From contig NC_069136.1 in NCBI RefSeq assembly GCF_026914265.1, positions 54,539,658-54,603,657 on the forward strand: DNA of 64,000 bases. The letters run 5' to 3'. Below, one piece after another: positions 45,401 through 58,205 of this stretch (the stretch's first letter is position 1; each line of letters opens with the position of its first letter). The DNA is from Mya arenaria (lineage: Eukaryota > Mollusca > Bivalvia > Myida > Myidae). The position numbers were made by a program, and so were the translations under genes. A model generated the notes under the pieces. The model was not told where the DNA came from, did not search any database, and saw nothing but the letters and a program-made list of their open reading frames with translations.

Positions 45401-47690
45401 TTCAGGAATACGTTCCCAAAAACCCATGTGGCCGAAAAGTTTATATTATATTGGATGAACAAAAGATAAATGAAATGAAAATCAAAATAAGGAGTTCAGT
45501 TCATAAAACGTTAATATAATAATGAAAAGCAATGTTAAACAAAAAATACATTATGATTTTGTTTTATATAAAATGTACATATTAGAATTTATATGAATAA
45601 GGGGCATTGACATCGATCAAGAATGTGTCATTCAAAAAGTTTGCATTTAATTAGAATAAAAAAACTTTAATAAGGTATCGAGTAAAGCTGTGTAAATCTT
45701 TAAACATATACATAACTCCAGTCATTTTCGTAAAGTTTGGAATAGTCTATGCTCGTAAAGGGAGATCTCAGTGCTGGAGATTGGTGTGCATAAATATACT
45801 AGTTCATCGGTTCTCTTGAAATTGAAATAACGCATTAGCCCGATTGGATCTAAAATTATTATTTAAGTTAACAAGTTATGTACGCCAAATGAGCATATGC
45901 AGGATGGAATAAAAACAACAATAAAATAGTGAATCTCGCATGTTTTTAATTTTGAAAAAAAAATGCAAACATGTTTTCCATATTCTGCAAGAGTTAGTTT
46001 GCACTCAACACTGTTATACAGTAGCTCTATGTTTTGAAGGTCATAAATTCAGTCATTTCACTTTGTGAAAATTAAACAAAATGCTGTCAACTAAGCTATC
46101 AGCTTGACCAATTGTAGTATTAATGTGATAATGAATATGGTAAAATACTTTTATTAAGAAGGGTACATGCATGCAGGTATTCAAGTACCAGGTAAGAACA
46201 GCACTACCTCCAATAATAATACAATCAGCTAGTTTCAACGTAACTGATCAACCAATATGTACTAGGACAATGCTTTTATCTCGAAAGACACTTGCTAATG
46301 TAATGCTTCTTAAATGAAACCCGATATTGGCTGAGGAAACCTTAGTTGTAGATAAAGGTTACACATGTCCATTTCTAACGTAATTTTCTATAGTTTCTAT
46401 TCCCTAGATTCCTCACAAAGATTTTCTTTAAGATTATTCGGCTTGCTTTTAAATTCACATCGACATTGCAATTATATGGAGGTAATTAAATAAAGCTTCC
46501 CATTTTGTCACCCGGCGCAAGTTCTTTTAACACGTTATGCTTTAAGGTCAATGCGGCGGTACCTGATTTCGATTTGCAGAACTACAGTTTAATGGCCTGC
46601 GGTATTCTGCAGCCATAAAGCAACATGGTGTTATTTGCGTTGGTTGACATTTTTGACAACATAGGTAAAATGTATTTTAAGCCCGTCAACTAAAGAATTA
46701 GAATTGTCTGCCACACACATAAACATTAACGCATTATTTCAATTCATTACGAAGTACACTATAACTGCACAGTGCCTTGATGACAGGAGCTCATATACAT
46801 CTAGCCAAACAAAAATCAGTTCAATAAGCCAAAATTATTTAGACATTATTGAACAGGTATACTATCAATATAATGCATTGCTATATTCGTCACGGTATTA
46901 TTTTCCGTTACAGTTCGTGGAATACCGTTATGTTTGAAGGGGATTGGCTTCTACTGACCGTTATCCCACGAACCGAGTTTAAATGCAACTTTCGCCAACT
47001 TTAGTTTCTCTACCGGAAAGCCTATGTATGAGTGTCTGTGCATATTTCAGCATTTGTTCTTTGCGGAGCTATTGATACTGCTCAAAATTTATTCTTTATT
47101 ACGATACTGTCCTAGCAATTTCGCCCTCGGTACACAAGCATAGCCCAAATTTTTCTCGGAAATAGCCGACGACGTGATGCCTGGTGGCCACATATTTTTT
47201 AAATTAAAATGATTAATTACCACAATAAATTAAAAGTGGTTAAACGTAATATTACAGGCATTGTGACTTTTTGTTTGGCCTGTAACATTGCAAAGAAGGT
47301 CATTTCACGTCGGATTTCAGTTGCAATAAGAAAACAAATATTTATATACTTAAATAGTTTTGTTTATGTTTTTGGTATTTCAATTCAACTTTAATGTAAT
47401 GAGTCAGCAAGACAAACGGGCATCAAAATAAAACGTTAATCGTAATGGAGCAATCAGATGACGACGGATTTCCTACTGAAATATTTCAGTAAATCTTACC
47501 GTAAGTTGAAGTCAACGTGAATATGCACCGGTTAAACTGTAAGACAGGACATACATTGATGAATAACGGATATTATCAATTCGGTTCAATTAGTGGAATG
47601 GCATTGTTCCATTTTGGTTGTTGATTCATTTCATATTGATACGGATATTGTGGGGACCAATTATGTTCGATTTCGTTCTTTATGCAAACC
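45401..47690. other. Gene-poor AT-rich interval
   Basis: Nothing supportable; short open frames only. Confidence 0.4.
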
Positions 47691-47828
47691 TTTAAAATTA
47701 CAAAGTAGGTCTGAGAAAACTATGACTTGTACAATAGCATGCCTCAACCTACTTACGAGTTTAAAATTACAAAGTAGGTCTGAGAAAACTATGACTTGTA
47801 CAATAGCATGCCTCAACCTACTTACGAG
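47691..47828. repeat. Exact 69-bp tandem duplication
   Basis: 47691-47759 and 47760-47828 are identical, starting TTTAAAATTACAAAGTAGGTC and ending CTACTTACGAG. The length is 23 codons, so an open frame (47593-47865) runs through both copies, but no family or splice context supports that frame as coding. Confidence 0.92.
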
Positions 47829-50010
47829 TGTTAAATGCTCTCATTTCAAAGCAATTATAGTATAATTTCTTTCTAAACAATCTTTTCGACGAACCTTATT
47901 TACGCTTTATTTGGTACGGAATATATTTTAAAACGAAATTATACTATGTTTGCATTTAAATGATATGTATTTTTAATTGATACTTTTATAAGTCCCTGAA
48001 GTTCTTTTCTATCGATTTCATATTTATAGTCAAAACTCGCTTTCTAATTTCTGGTTATGTCGATCCTTTTTCGGGTTTATTGAAAGAATCGACGAGTTCT
48101 TTTAAGTACATGTTCGTATCGGTCAGTTTATATCCTTAAAAGGAGCAACATTTTGCCAGAGCAGATCTATGATCTAAGAGTGATAGCACCATCTTACATT
48201 AATTTTCAACCTCATAATTATGCTTATGTAATTTGTAAGACTTTGACTAATTCCGACTACGCCGATTTGAGCTTTAATGTATTTAAACATCCAACTGAGC
48301 AACATGAACATTTAACAGCCAACTATTTACGTCAGATATAAGTATATTACGATTAAATGGCACATCTGTATAGTTATTCAAACCTAATTAGTTTAATTTA
48401 TACTGTACAATGTATGGCAATGTTTGCAATTACTGCAAGTTTCATTAAATGGCCAGTCAATTATTATTATATTAATTCTACCGATTACTGAACTTAGACT
48501 TATATGCCAGTTGTTGCATACAATTTTAAGATTTAACACCCCAAACAGAAGTACCATAGCTTAACTGGAAGAACAAAAGTTTTAACAGTTTTGCAAAACC
48601 TGCATATGGAAAATCATTAGCGTTCGTATGTTAACCTATAAGAACCCCTTAATCACGGTTTCTTCTATGTCCTACTAGTTTAGCTGTGATATTATAGTCT
48701 AAGTTTTCAGACAGCATTCACCTCAGGTACATATATTTATTATATCAATATCCGACCTTATATACATTTGTAACGGGTAGGAAATACGGTGACCCGTCTT
48801 AAATGCATTTTATCACTTTTACTAATGTTATGGCTTGCCCATATTACTCAACATTGTCAAAGAGTACTGTAGGTCATCTTAAATTTCAGTTGGCAAATCC
48901 AAAACGTAACCAACAATTAGCATTTGACACGTATTCAGATCTTATCTTAACACCTCTATAACAGATCTTTACTAACATTGCCAAATCATTGACATGCATA
49001 TATGTTAAGTTCGCCATTATTTTACAGCATGAATAAAGGGATGAAATAAATATACTTTTTTCTTTCATGCTTTTCGATGAAATATGGGGTTTTAACAGTG
49101 AAATAACAACAGTGAAAATATCAATTTGATATTTTCTTTGCAAAATTAGGAGTAAAAATATCAACTTTCAGAACTACTTTTAAATTCGTTTGTGGTTACT
49201 TGCCTTGATCAGAACAGAACACCTCACTTTGAACCAGTAAATGTTGGCAAAAAAAAATGTTGAAAAATAAAAATTGTTTTATAAATTTAAAAAATATATA
49301 TTTGGAAATTAACAACTTACCGTTTATTACTGGTTATCACGTTAAAACTTTTCTCAATATTGAAGCTGAATGTTCGAACATTTGCTTTCATACCAAACAA
49401 ATAACAGACGAAAACAACTGTTCGAACATATATAGAATTTTATATCATCGTTCAAATGTATTTTGAACTGTTTGCCGTTGTCATACGTAAAATGAGCTTC
49501 CCGGAAAAATCACACAACCATTTACAGATAATCCGATATTTTTTAACCCACCCACGCCTCAAAACTTGTCAACAAACTAGCGTGGCATTCACCCTTACCT
49601 GGAAAACAAACCTGTTTTCAAGCGAAACGGACTGGTCTCTGACAGTAAGAGGACTGAATATGCATTTACTATGAAACACATGCAGTCTCACACTAAGAAG
49701 AATGTTTAAAATCCAATGACTATCCGCATTTGTTTTGCTAACACATTTGACCTTCCAAATTTTCATTCATTAAATAGCGGCGTAGTAGTTTGGTTATGTA
49801 TTCATGCCCCACTTAAAATAAAAGTGTTTTCGTTTTTTTTTGGAAAATATATGCACTTATAAAACTTAATTGATTACTGTTCATAAAAGCTTCGCACTAA
49901 AAAACGAGCTTATTATAAATCATAAGAATGAATAGCAGAGAACTATTTCTAAACAAACCGGAAATAGACAAGTTGACAGCTTTAATTTTGCGTGAGGGGC
50001 GCCCCACGGG
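47829..50010. other. Gene-poor AT-rich interval
   Basis: No exon or repeat array supported. Confidence 0.4.
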
Positions 50011-50168
50011 TAGCTACGTGGCCACAAATTTTCCACTAGTGACGTAAATATATTTCATCTGTATAAGATAACTAAGATAATAAAGTAACCTCTATTACTT
50101 TATTAGTTCTCTTATACAGATGAAATATATTTACGATACTAGTGGGAAATTTGTGACCACGTAGTTAT
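50011..50168. mobile_element. Foldback (MITE-like) element, ~158 bp
   Basis: Two long arms are near reverse complements. The left arm reads TAGCTACGTGGCCACAAATTTT through ACTAGTGACGTAAATATATTTC, and the right arm is its complement ending GACCACGTAGTTAT. A few mismatches and a short middle around CCTCTATTACTTT separate them. It is distinct in sequence from the foldbacks at 6.3 and 8.6 kb. Confidence 0.75.
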
Positions 50169-51716
50169 CAATTCAAAATTCCATTTATAAAGGCTTATAC
50201 TGTACACAAAACATTTGCTCCTTTGTTTTGATAATTAAAGTTAAATGAGTTTAACGTGAACATTAATTTTATTTAAAAAATAAAAAAAATATATACTTTT
50301 GCATCGAAGGCCACACCAAACTGATTGTTGTTTGTACCACACCTCTTCTTTCCGAAATGAAAAAAAAAGTACTTTTTAGCCCGCACCTTGATTTTTGCCG
50401 AGACGGACATCTTTTTGGAGTATTTTTTAAAAGTTTACGCAATTTAATGTTTGATTTCTAATAAAATTAATTAATGCCTGTTGTGAAACACTAATAAACA
50501 ATGTTTCTAAGAGTGAATCTTCAGATCAACCGACAAGTTTCATCAACCTCGGCGGAAACGGAAGTCGATAACTGGAGAATATCAACAATAACAAATCGGA
50601 ATATAAAACGTAAAAAATGGATTTTCTTGGATATACCGTTTATGTCGAACTGTCTGCATTGTGTATAATTATAACACATGCAATTTGTACAAACTATACT
50701 TTAACTTAACCTTAAAACCAGGTTGATTAAGACCAATATGGTAAAGCAGTTAGTGGAGTGGCAAACTACTGTCATTAATTTCTGACATGTTGAGTTTTCG
50801 GATATCATTTTTATGTTCGATTTACTAGAGTATCATGACTAAATGGATATTATATTCCATTTCTTGAGGCTGTAAACATATTATACTTTAGAATTAAGAG
50901 TGAAGAAATTACATGAGGATTTGATCATGATTTAAACTCTGGAAACAAAAATAAGATTGGCTGTCCAGAGGACCTACACAGTGATTGACAGTTGACCTTT
51001 GAGACTTTTCTACTGACTCCTTAGGTAAAATGATGTGTAATCAACATGTGCTTTCGATGACTCATTTTAAGAGTGGCAAGTTAGAGAAGTAGATTATACG
51101 GTCTTGTAATAATGTTCGGATTGCATGTCCTGTGTCCGCGGACTTTCCCTATTTTTCACTTTCTCAGTGTGTAACAATGTATAAATCTATAATGCAATGC
51201 GGTGTGTCATTTTGTATCCAAAAAACAGTTCAATTATTGTAGTGGTTTCTTTTAATTTCAAATGCACTGTTCATGTCAATATAAAGCTATGGTGATTTGA
51301 GTTCATGCTGTTTCTGTGTAAATAATGAACTTGCGAACACCAGAGTAAATTGTGTTTTGCATCAAATATATGAAGGTAAATAATGAACATAACTTTTTGC
51401 TCCCCTTCAGAATGCGTTTTTTTTTTTTTTATTAAAATTGCCTTTCGGCGCTTGGTTTTGAAAAAAAGGTATTCTAATTTATTTCGCTCGCTCACCTCAA
51501 TGTTTTTCCTCTTGAAAAACCGTAAGATTAACTCTTAGTGTGGCCTAAAGTGTAAACCTATATTGCGCCCCTTTATGTGTATGGAACAATAGGGTTACAC
51601 TCAGTTTGCCATCTCGAATTTAAATGGTGACCGAATTCTTGTTTTAATCTCGACTCAATAAAGACTGGTGTAATTGCAGAAACTTTTATTAATATCGCGT
51701 GTATTCTGTTTAGACA
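50169..51716. other. Gene-poor AT-rich interval
   Basis: Nothing supportable by eye. Confidence 0.4.
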
Positions 51717-51808
51717 ATTTTCTGACGTTCTGTATCATGTCGAGTGTGGCGTGTCAACGCGTATGCATGTTTCTACATAGAACTCGACATGATACTGATC
51801 TCAGAAAA
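51717..51808. repeat. Imperfect inverted repeat, ~27-bp arms
   Basis: TTTTCTGACGTTCTGTATCA followed by TGTCGAGT is mirrored by ACTCGACATGATACTGATC followed by TCAGAAAA, around a 37-base loop that is itself partly palindromic (CGCGTATGCATG). It could be a small foldback element. Confidence 0.6.
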
Positions 51809-52375
51809 GCGTCATGTAGTCACACACTTTAATTACAAAAATCCTTTGATAAATATCCTTGTTTAAACGCACAGCTTTTAGTTCAGACAGGCATTAAACT
51901 CATATATGTACGAAATGAAATATTGGATTAAAATGAACTCGGTTTTTTTCATTAGAAATGCACTCTATATTTGCTTTGTATTTGTGGTGTAAAATGCTGC
52001 ACATAAAACGGACCTGTGTATCAATAAAAGAGCTTGATATAAAACAATATTTTAATATAATACATAAACAAAGTATTTAGAAAGTATGTTTAAGGTGTGA
52101 CCGATAACTTGCAACATGTGACTGAATACAAAATAGACATCTTATGAGTCCGCGCAAATAATTGCCAACATACATCAAACACAGTTTAATCTTGCATTCA
52201 TACAGTATTGAAATCATTACAGGGAGTACAACAATACAGCTACTCAAAAATAAGGGCAGAGAATGGTACCATACAGTAGACATAGCGACTATTTACTACC
52301 GATTTAGATCTTGATACGCAAATGTGCTTATAAATCAGCAAGATTAAATAATTGCCCTTAAAAATATATCCGACG

Positions 52376-55257
52376 ATGGATGACATGTCTACTAAGCCTA
52401 AACCATGGGGAATAGATTTCGATGCTTTGATAGAACGATACATGAAAGAGTTGAATGTCCCTCACTCCAGGAAAGGACCGATAATCGAACCAGGCGTGGT
52501 ACCAACAGGTTGTCTAAGAGTGGGCACCTTGGAAGAAGGGATGAACCTTGTCCCCGTGGAGGGGTATTATACAAACGTGAGAAAACGAAAGTTAGTTGTT
52601 GAAAAAGCAAATTCGTCAAGAGCAACTACGGGACTTTTGAACGCACAACAGACAGACGAGGTTTCTCGTACGAAGGTCATGTCCAGCCGAGAGACACCTA
52701 TTGAAGTTTGTGATAAGAACTTTACTGCTAAACGAATTGAGGATACAACTACGCCAAAAGGATCGATGACTATATCATCACACAAAGGGGACAGTAAGTT
52801 AATAGTGATAAACTTTTACCCAGAACTGTCTGACATAAAATACTCGCTTTTGTCTTCTGTCAAACATCAACAGATAATTAATTTTGTTACATCTGAAAAC
52901 TTTTTATAAATAAGTAATTGGTAAAATGACGAAATAATTTCATATTTTACAGGTGTCATAGATGCAAAATCTATGTCGGAAAGTTTGTTTAAAGCCAAAG
53001 AAAAGGTATACCCAATGTCTCGTCTTGACATTATTACGAAGCTGAAGAGTATGAACAAAAAAAGAAATGTAAGTTTCCATGTTTCCATTAGAAGTCAGTT
53101 AAAATACAATACTTGTATGTTTTAAACCGACATTAATTTATAAACTATAGAAATTCTCATGTTTCGTTACGCCTTTGTTATCTTATATTTGTTTGTCGAT
53201 CGCTTTTGGTTTAGTAGCCATGTTTAATCTGTACAAACCATGCGTCTCATGTGACGATATTTGAAAATTCGTGTAGCATGATCCATTTATCTTTTTGTAT
53301 CTAAGTAGGTTATAATATTGTGCAATTAAATGTAGTTTCAAGTGACTCCATTATTTAAACCCAAATTTTCCATTCTTGAAATATTTTAAAGAAAATTAAC
53401 AAAATGACGGTTTCAATCCAAAAGCCTAGTATATAAATTACAAAAACAACAATGGATGACGTCACACATGTTTTTGTGTTGTGTTTACGAGATTTTCCTT
53501 TTCATGGCAATAAATCAATATTTTTTTCTTGAATTTAAACAAAAAAAATTAAAAAGGTCGGTTCGCTACATGTGATAAGATCGATTTATGGGACCACTCA
53601 ACGAAAACAATTTCGATCTTATACCAAAGATAAACAAGTATCCTCTTTTTATTTGTATTCAGTTGTCTGTTTCATTGATTTCTATATACTCATTCCAGTT
53701 AGGAGCAGACACTTATTGATAGAAATGATCACATATGTTTAGAATACGTACTCTTTTTTCAGGCCAAACTCAATGAATTTGGTACGGACAGAGCCCGCCT
53801 CGTGTACATGGTGAATAACTACGTTGAGCCATTCTTCGAACAAAGAGTGGTGGAAACTGTGGCATTTGCTAAGTTAATTCCGGGATTCAGGGACTTGCCT
53901 TTAGTTGACCAAATTTCGCTCGTTAGAGGTTATATGGTATTCTTAAATGTTTAAACTATTACCATATCGCTTTATATAGCTATGCTACAATACAAAAGAC
54001 ATTGACGTTTTGCATTCTTAAACTCGAAAACGTTAAAGTGATATGAAAGACTCTTTTATTTTATTAATTTGAACACTTTGTTTAATGCTAATATGATAGT
54101 TGCAAGCTCACATCTATCACACGGGTATATGTTATGGTTTAATTCAATATTTTTTCTACAATTATAAAAAAACGTACTCGAGAACGTACCCTGGAGGGAG
54201 TCTAAATACCGACATATTCGGATAGGATGCAAACACCTGGACAAACAGACCAACTCGATAAACAAAACTTATGTGAAAACCTACAGAAACAAGCTTACAC
54301 CGACGCATTGATCTTTATCGTTACAGATTCCAAATTTGAGTGTTCAAGTATTTCGGGACATTACTACGATTTCACTACGGGAATATTTTACGCGGACGAT
54401 GGTACTCCCTTTGACACGATGGATTTAAAACTCGTTATGGGTTTTCAAGAAATTGTAATCAAGAGACTTGAATTTACGCTATATGTGGAGGGACTCACAT
54501 TGACACCTTTGGAAGAATCGGTTATAAGAGCGCTTGACGCTCAGCCTACGTCCGATACTGTATATACTTAAGACTTTACGGTTTCTTATACGTAGTATTA
54601 ATTATTAACGTCTTACAAACACCCTTTTTACTATAACGAAGGATTGTGGAAACATAAAACAACGTAAATAATACAATGAACACTACAGGGACAAGTAATC
54701 TTAACCCAGTTGTCGATCCTATAAAATAAAAATCGATGTATAGAAGCACACACAAGGCATGTGCCCGAACGACAATAACTGAGAGATCCAACGGTTTAAC
54801 AATCATAATTTTGTTGAATTAAGAGTTTACAAAACACAAACCTAAACCGGGACGTTAACTTAAAGTCGATGATTTAATTGAAACCTTGGTCCAATTATCT
54901 ACGTATGATATCCATACTATTTACTGTATTAACTTCAGACAAATTCCCGTAATTATGATTGAAAACAATAAATTCAAAGAACGCTTTGTTTGTATTTTAG
55001 ATGGATCAAAGCTGATTGAACAGGGGAAGGTGTTAGCGATTTATGAGCACCTTACAAGATGTTTGTCCTACGTTATATCCATTTATCACAGTGACCCTGC
55101 ATTTAGAGCTGAACAAATGTATATTCTTCTTAAAAAATCCTCTGAAACTGATAAACTTTCAGAGAACTTGCTACGAGTCCATGCCAAAAAGGAGTGGCCG
55201 GCAACGTTCCAAGGTTCTGTGGCGAATGATGTGTTCAATTTTGAGTTTCAACAGTGA
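52376..55257 (+). CDS. Nuclear receptor ligand-binding-domain protein without visible DNA-binding domain
   Basis: Exons: 52376-52793, 52953-53068, 53763-53928 (or -53936), 54294 (or 54287)-54549, 54939-55257, about 430 codons. Exon 3 has the ligand-binding-domain signature of helices 3-5: FAKLIPGFRDLPLVDQISLV. Exon 4 gives the middle helices (GLTLTPLEESVIRAL). Exon 5 gives helices 9-10 (KVLAIYEHLTRCLSYVISIYH) and the end at VFNFEFQQ. Exon 1 (about 139 residues) has no paired-Cys zinc finger. It contains GCLRVGTLEEGMNL, faintly like the CLxVGM tail after a second zinc finger. An in-frame TAA at 52349-52351 with no acceptor before the ATG makes 52376 the likely start. The donor gtccga at 54550 is poor and the exon 3/4 join has two options. 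Such a protein would act in the nucleus by dimerising or binding cofactors (inference, by analogy with NR0 receptors). Confidence 0.75.
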
Positions 55258-55764
55258 ATGGTATTGCGTATTGCCAACGCAACGAGAACTTCATCGTTAC
55301 TTTTTTTATTTCTATTAAATGTATATCTGTCATACGTTTTTTTCTCAACACTTATTTATTAGTGTAAGGCATATTTGATTAATATGTTATTGTCCAAATA
55401 TGCGTGGTTCAAAGCTGTTTGCGTACAAATGCACAGTTATGAATACGTTGTTATGCTTATAACAAGTAAGTGTTGGTCTTGGTAGTTTGGTTGTCACGAT
55501 TGTCCCCACAATTTTGGTATATATTTTGAACATTTCTCTGTGTTAGTTTTCGAGTTTCAAAGAAGGGCTAGGTAGTAAGTTTTCGGGGCGAGCCGGATCG
55601 CGTCTGTTCAAATATGACTCGGACTATGTGTGTTGTAATCACTTAACAAAAGCATGGACCTGTGAAATGTTGTATTTGCAGCAAAAGTTGAGTTGAGCTG
55701 AACTGTTTAGGGACTGTGGCGTTACGTCACACGATTGTCTTGGTGCAGTGACATCAGCGACAAA
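55258..55764. other. Interval after the nuclear receptor gene, possible promoter
   Basis: Mostly non-coding. Near 55580-55610 it is briefly richer in G and C, and a GTTACGTCAC word (CRE/ATF-like) lies near 55720-55730, 35-45 bases before a good-context ATG at 55765. This could be the start of another transcript. Confidence 0.3.
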
Positions 55765-55920
55765 ATGGGTTTCACAACGACGAGCGAGAGTGCTTTCAGT
55801 TCAAAGGACGAAATCTGCGGTTCGAGTGGCTTAAAACATAGCAAAGAGAGGAAAATTTACACATCTAACGACGATTCGGACCACGGGAAAAAAGTTGGTG
55901 ACTTTGTATTTCAGGCCTAA
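55765..55920 (+). CDS. Candidate short coding exon, unknown
   Basis: Starts at an ATG in good context (GACAAAATGGG) and runs 51 codons to TAA at 55918-55920. The product is polar and Ser/Lys/Asp-rich (MGFTTTSESAFSSKDEICGS, KHSKERKIYTSNDDSDHGKK), with non-random codon use compared with the AT-rich flanks. It may be a first exon spliced near GTTG|gtgact (about 55897), or a small stand-alone ORF. No family is recognised. Confidence 0.3.
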   Translation: MGFTTTSESAFSSKDEICGSSGLKHSKERKIYTSNDDSDHGKKVGDFVFQA

Positions 55921-56392
55921 AGATAACATATCAATATGTTGATATACTTTTGGAAAGTGTAATGGGGCAATATTCTAAAGTATTGGATGTTAATTGCGAT
56001 CAGGGCAATGCTTTTGTTTAGAAGGAGGCTCTGAGCAATTTAATTTATGACTCAACTGTTTAAAAATGTTATAAATATCTTTAAATGATAGACAAATGAA
56101 ATAAGGAATAAGTTTTCTAGTGTAAGAGGATTTCTAGATAAGATAAATATTAAATAGAAAGGTGTGCGAAAAAACGTTGTTTAGTGCAAAAAGAAAATAT
56201 TGTAATGTATTAAAGATAGTTGTAAAACAGTTTTTTTAATTAAGTCTGAGTCAATTTAATAAGCAGGTCCAACGTAAACAAATGTGACAAAAACATACAA
56301 TAATAATATCTTATATTCAGAAAGTGTTGCAAATACTGAAAATAATATGAAATGTTATATGTTTATGTAGAAAAAGGTTTTATTTTTGCACT
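55921..56392. other. No gene seen
   Basis: AT-rich sequence between the candidate exon and the edge of the segmental duplication. It does not match the upstream half of the intact Mab-21-like gene. Confidence 0.4.
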
Positions 56393-58205
56393 TGTCATGT
56401 CATTGTAAGAACACGGACTATGTTAAGCTGTAAACTGCCCAGTGTTGCCGTATGAGTGCAAATTTGTTTTTCGAAGACCACGACCAGGCCACTGGCCAAG
56501 CAAATCCCTTCTGGACGAAGCCAAAGGTTGTGGAATGTTTGTTCTGCAGTGATACAGCGAATCTTCACAGAAACCACATAAGTTTGAAGAGGTTGGCCCA
56601 GTGACTAATGATTATGTGGTAACTGAAAGTGTCGGATCACTTCTTCAGTGGAGATTCTAAACATCACGGATGGAAGGACTGTTTGTATTCGACTGGAGTA
56701 TACAACAGTTGAAGGTGTACGTTCTATTGAAATTAATACGGAAGACATTTCTGAAGCCAATATTTGGCAATAGACTGAGCACATTTCATATAAAGACAAC
56801 AATGATGTATACTGTGGAGAAATACCCAAAAGATATTTGGAGAGAGAACAATATCATACAGTGAGTTACCTACTGTCTTAGTACGCTTTTGAGATGGTTC
56901 CGGCTAGGGTTTTGTCCTCATTTAACAATAACAAATGTTAACTTGTATACGGGGAAGGTTTACGCACACAAAATTACCTCAATTGGTAAGCATACTGACG
57001 GAGATTATTTCGAGCAACATGCAATGCGTATTTCAAATAGAAATTGACAATATTGGTGATCGTCTCCGGAACAGAGTTGCGGGATATAATTTCTCGTTGC
57101 CATCGTGGGTATATAACAACTGCGCTGTTGCGATACTTATGGCTGGCAAATACAGCAGCGAATACTTCAAATGTTTTCTTCAAATACTGCAAGATCTGGA
57201 TCAAATGACCTTCAACGATGCCATTCTGACGCTAAGGCGATATTCATCCATATTGCAGAAATGGTCAGAAGTGGGAGATGATAGGCATAAAGAAGCAGCA
57301 AAAGTGTTTGGCCCAATTATTGCATGCAATGGCGCAAGTATTCAAGCATCGAGGTGCATTAAACTTACAAGAAACATTTCGAAACAAATAACAGAAATGT
57401 ATGGCTTTGGCGACACCCGAAGTTCGGTATAAACTAGACTAAAATATGCTTCGATGCTTTGCTGTAGTAACCAGTTCAATGTCGCGGCTGAAAGCTTATA
57501 TTTGTGTGAACATATAATTGGCAAGACGCCGGTCTGACAAATGTGCCTCGTCGAGGGACGTGAACATAGACCTCCTGTGAGTGATGTTTATTGTAAGGTA
57601 TTGATGCTTTACAATGAGGACATTTTCGATTCAGTTATTGTTACAAGTGTTGTCTTCAGTCGCCATGAACTGCATTGTGTGCCTGGATTTCTGATATATG
57701 ACATGTTTCGCACATTTACCACAGACGATAAACTGGACAGACACCCAAATGGGGATATATGGATGGATCTAGCAGTTGTACGAGGGGGAATCAATAAGTT
57801 CGTGAACGACCCCTTTTTGTCGCTTATTGTACATCTTTTTTTCTTGAATTGTTTTTAACATCATATTTCACATGTGATTTAATTAATATGGAAATTAATT
57901 ACTAACTTACTTCATATTTTAAATATTTTATATTGATTTATTATTATACACTGGCAACAACGCGGCGCACTTTGAAATGGCGCTGTATCTAACATAACAA
58001 TGTTATATAAAGTGCGTCATTTTTGCGGGAAAAGAGCGTAGATCCTCTGCCATTTATGTGTAACCTACAGTTCATTACATACCATGCTCTTGGTTCTTCT
58101 GATCAAATGAACGATTGTTTCAACAAATTATTAGACTATGTTGGATACGCGTATAATAAATACGGGGGCCAATATGATGTTGCAATTAATTTGCTTGGCC
58201 TTGTT
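56393..58205 (+). pseudogene. Mab-21 / cGAS-like pseudogene, N-terminally truncated
   Basis: Base-by-base similar to codons ~177 to ~695 of the intact gene at 35111. The first ~176 codons, with the catalytic GS and DID motifs, are absent. Breaks include a frameshift near 56550 where QWY should be, a stop after TGGAGATTC (about 56658), a stop soon after 56878, a TAA at 57430 after RSSV, a TGA at 57537, and a 258-bp insertion at 57781-58038. Long open stretches remain (56935-57432, 57541-57780, 58039-58205), so decay is fairly recent. Similarity to the coding part ends near 58205 and resumes in the 3' flank. Confidence 0.9.
57781..58038. mobile_element. 258-bp insertion flanked by a TA duplication
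   Basis: The intact paralogue reads AACAATTGTAGATCC across the site. The pseudogene reads GCAGTTGTA, then 258 extra bases, then TAGATCC, so TA is duplicated (57779-57780 and 58039-58040). The insert starts CGAGGGGGAATCAATAAGTT and ends GGGAAAAGAGCG. TA duplication and a CGAGGG...AAGTTCGTG start resemble Tc1/mariner-type elements, but the two ends are not clear inverted repeats, so it may be an internally deleted or one-ended relic. Confidence 0.75.

Noticed and set aside
53450..53470. TGACGTCA (perfect CRE) in the nuclear receptor intron
   Set aside because: A single 8-mer in an intron with no other promoter signs; expected by chance at this scale.
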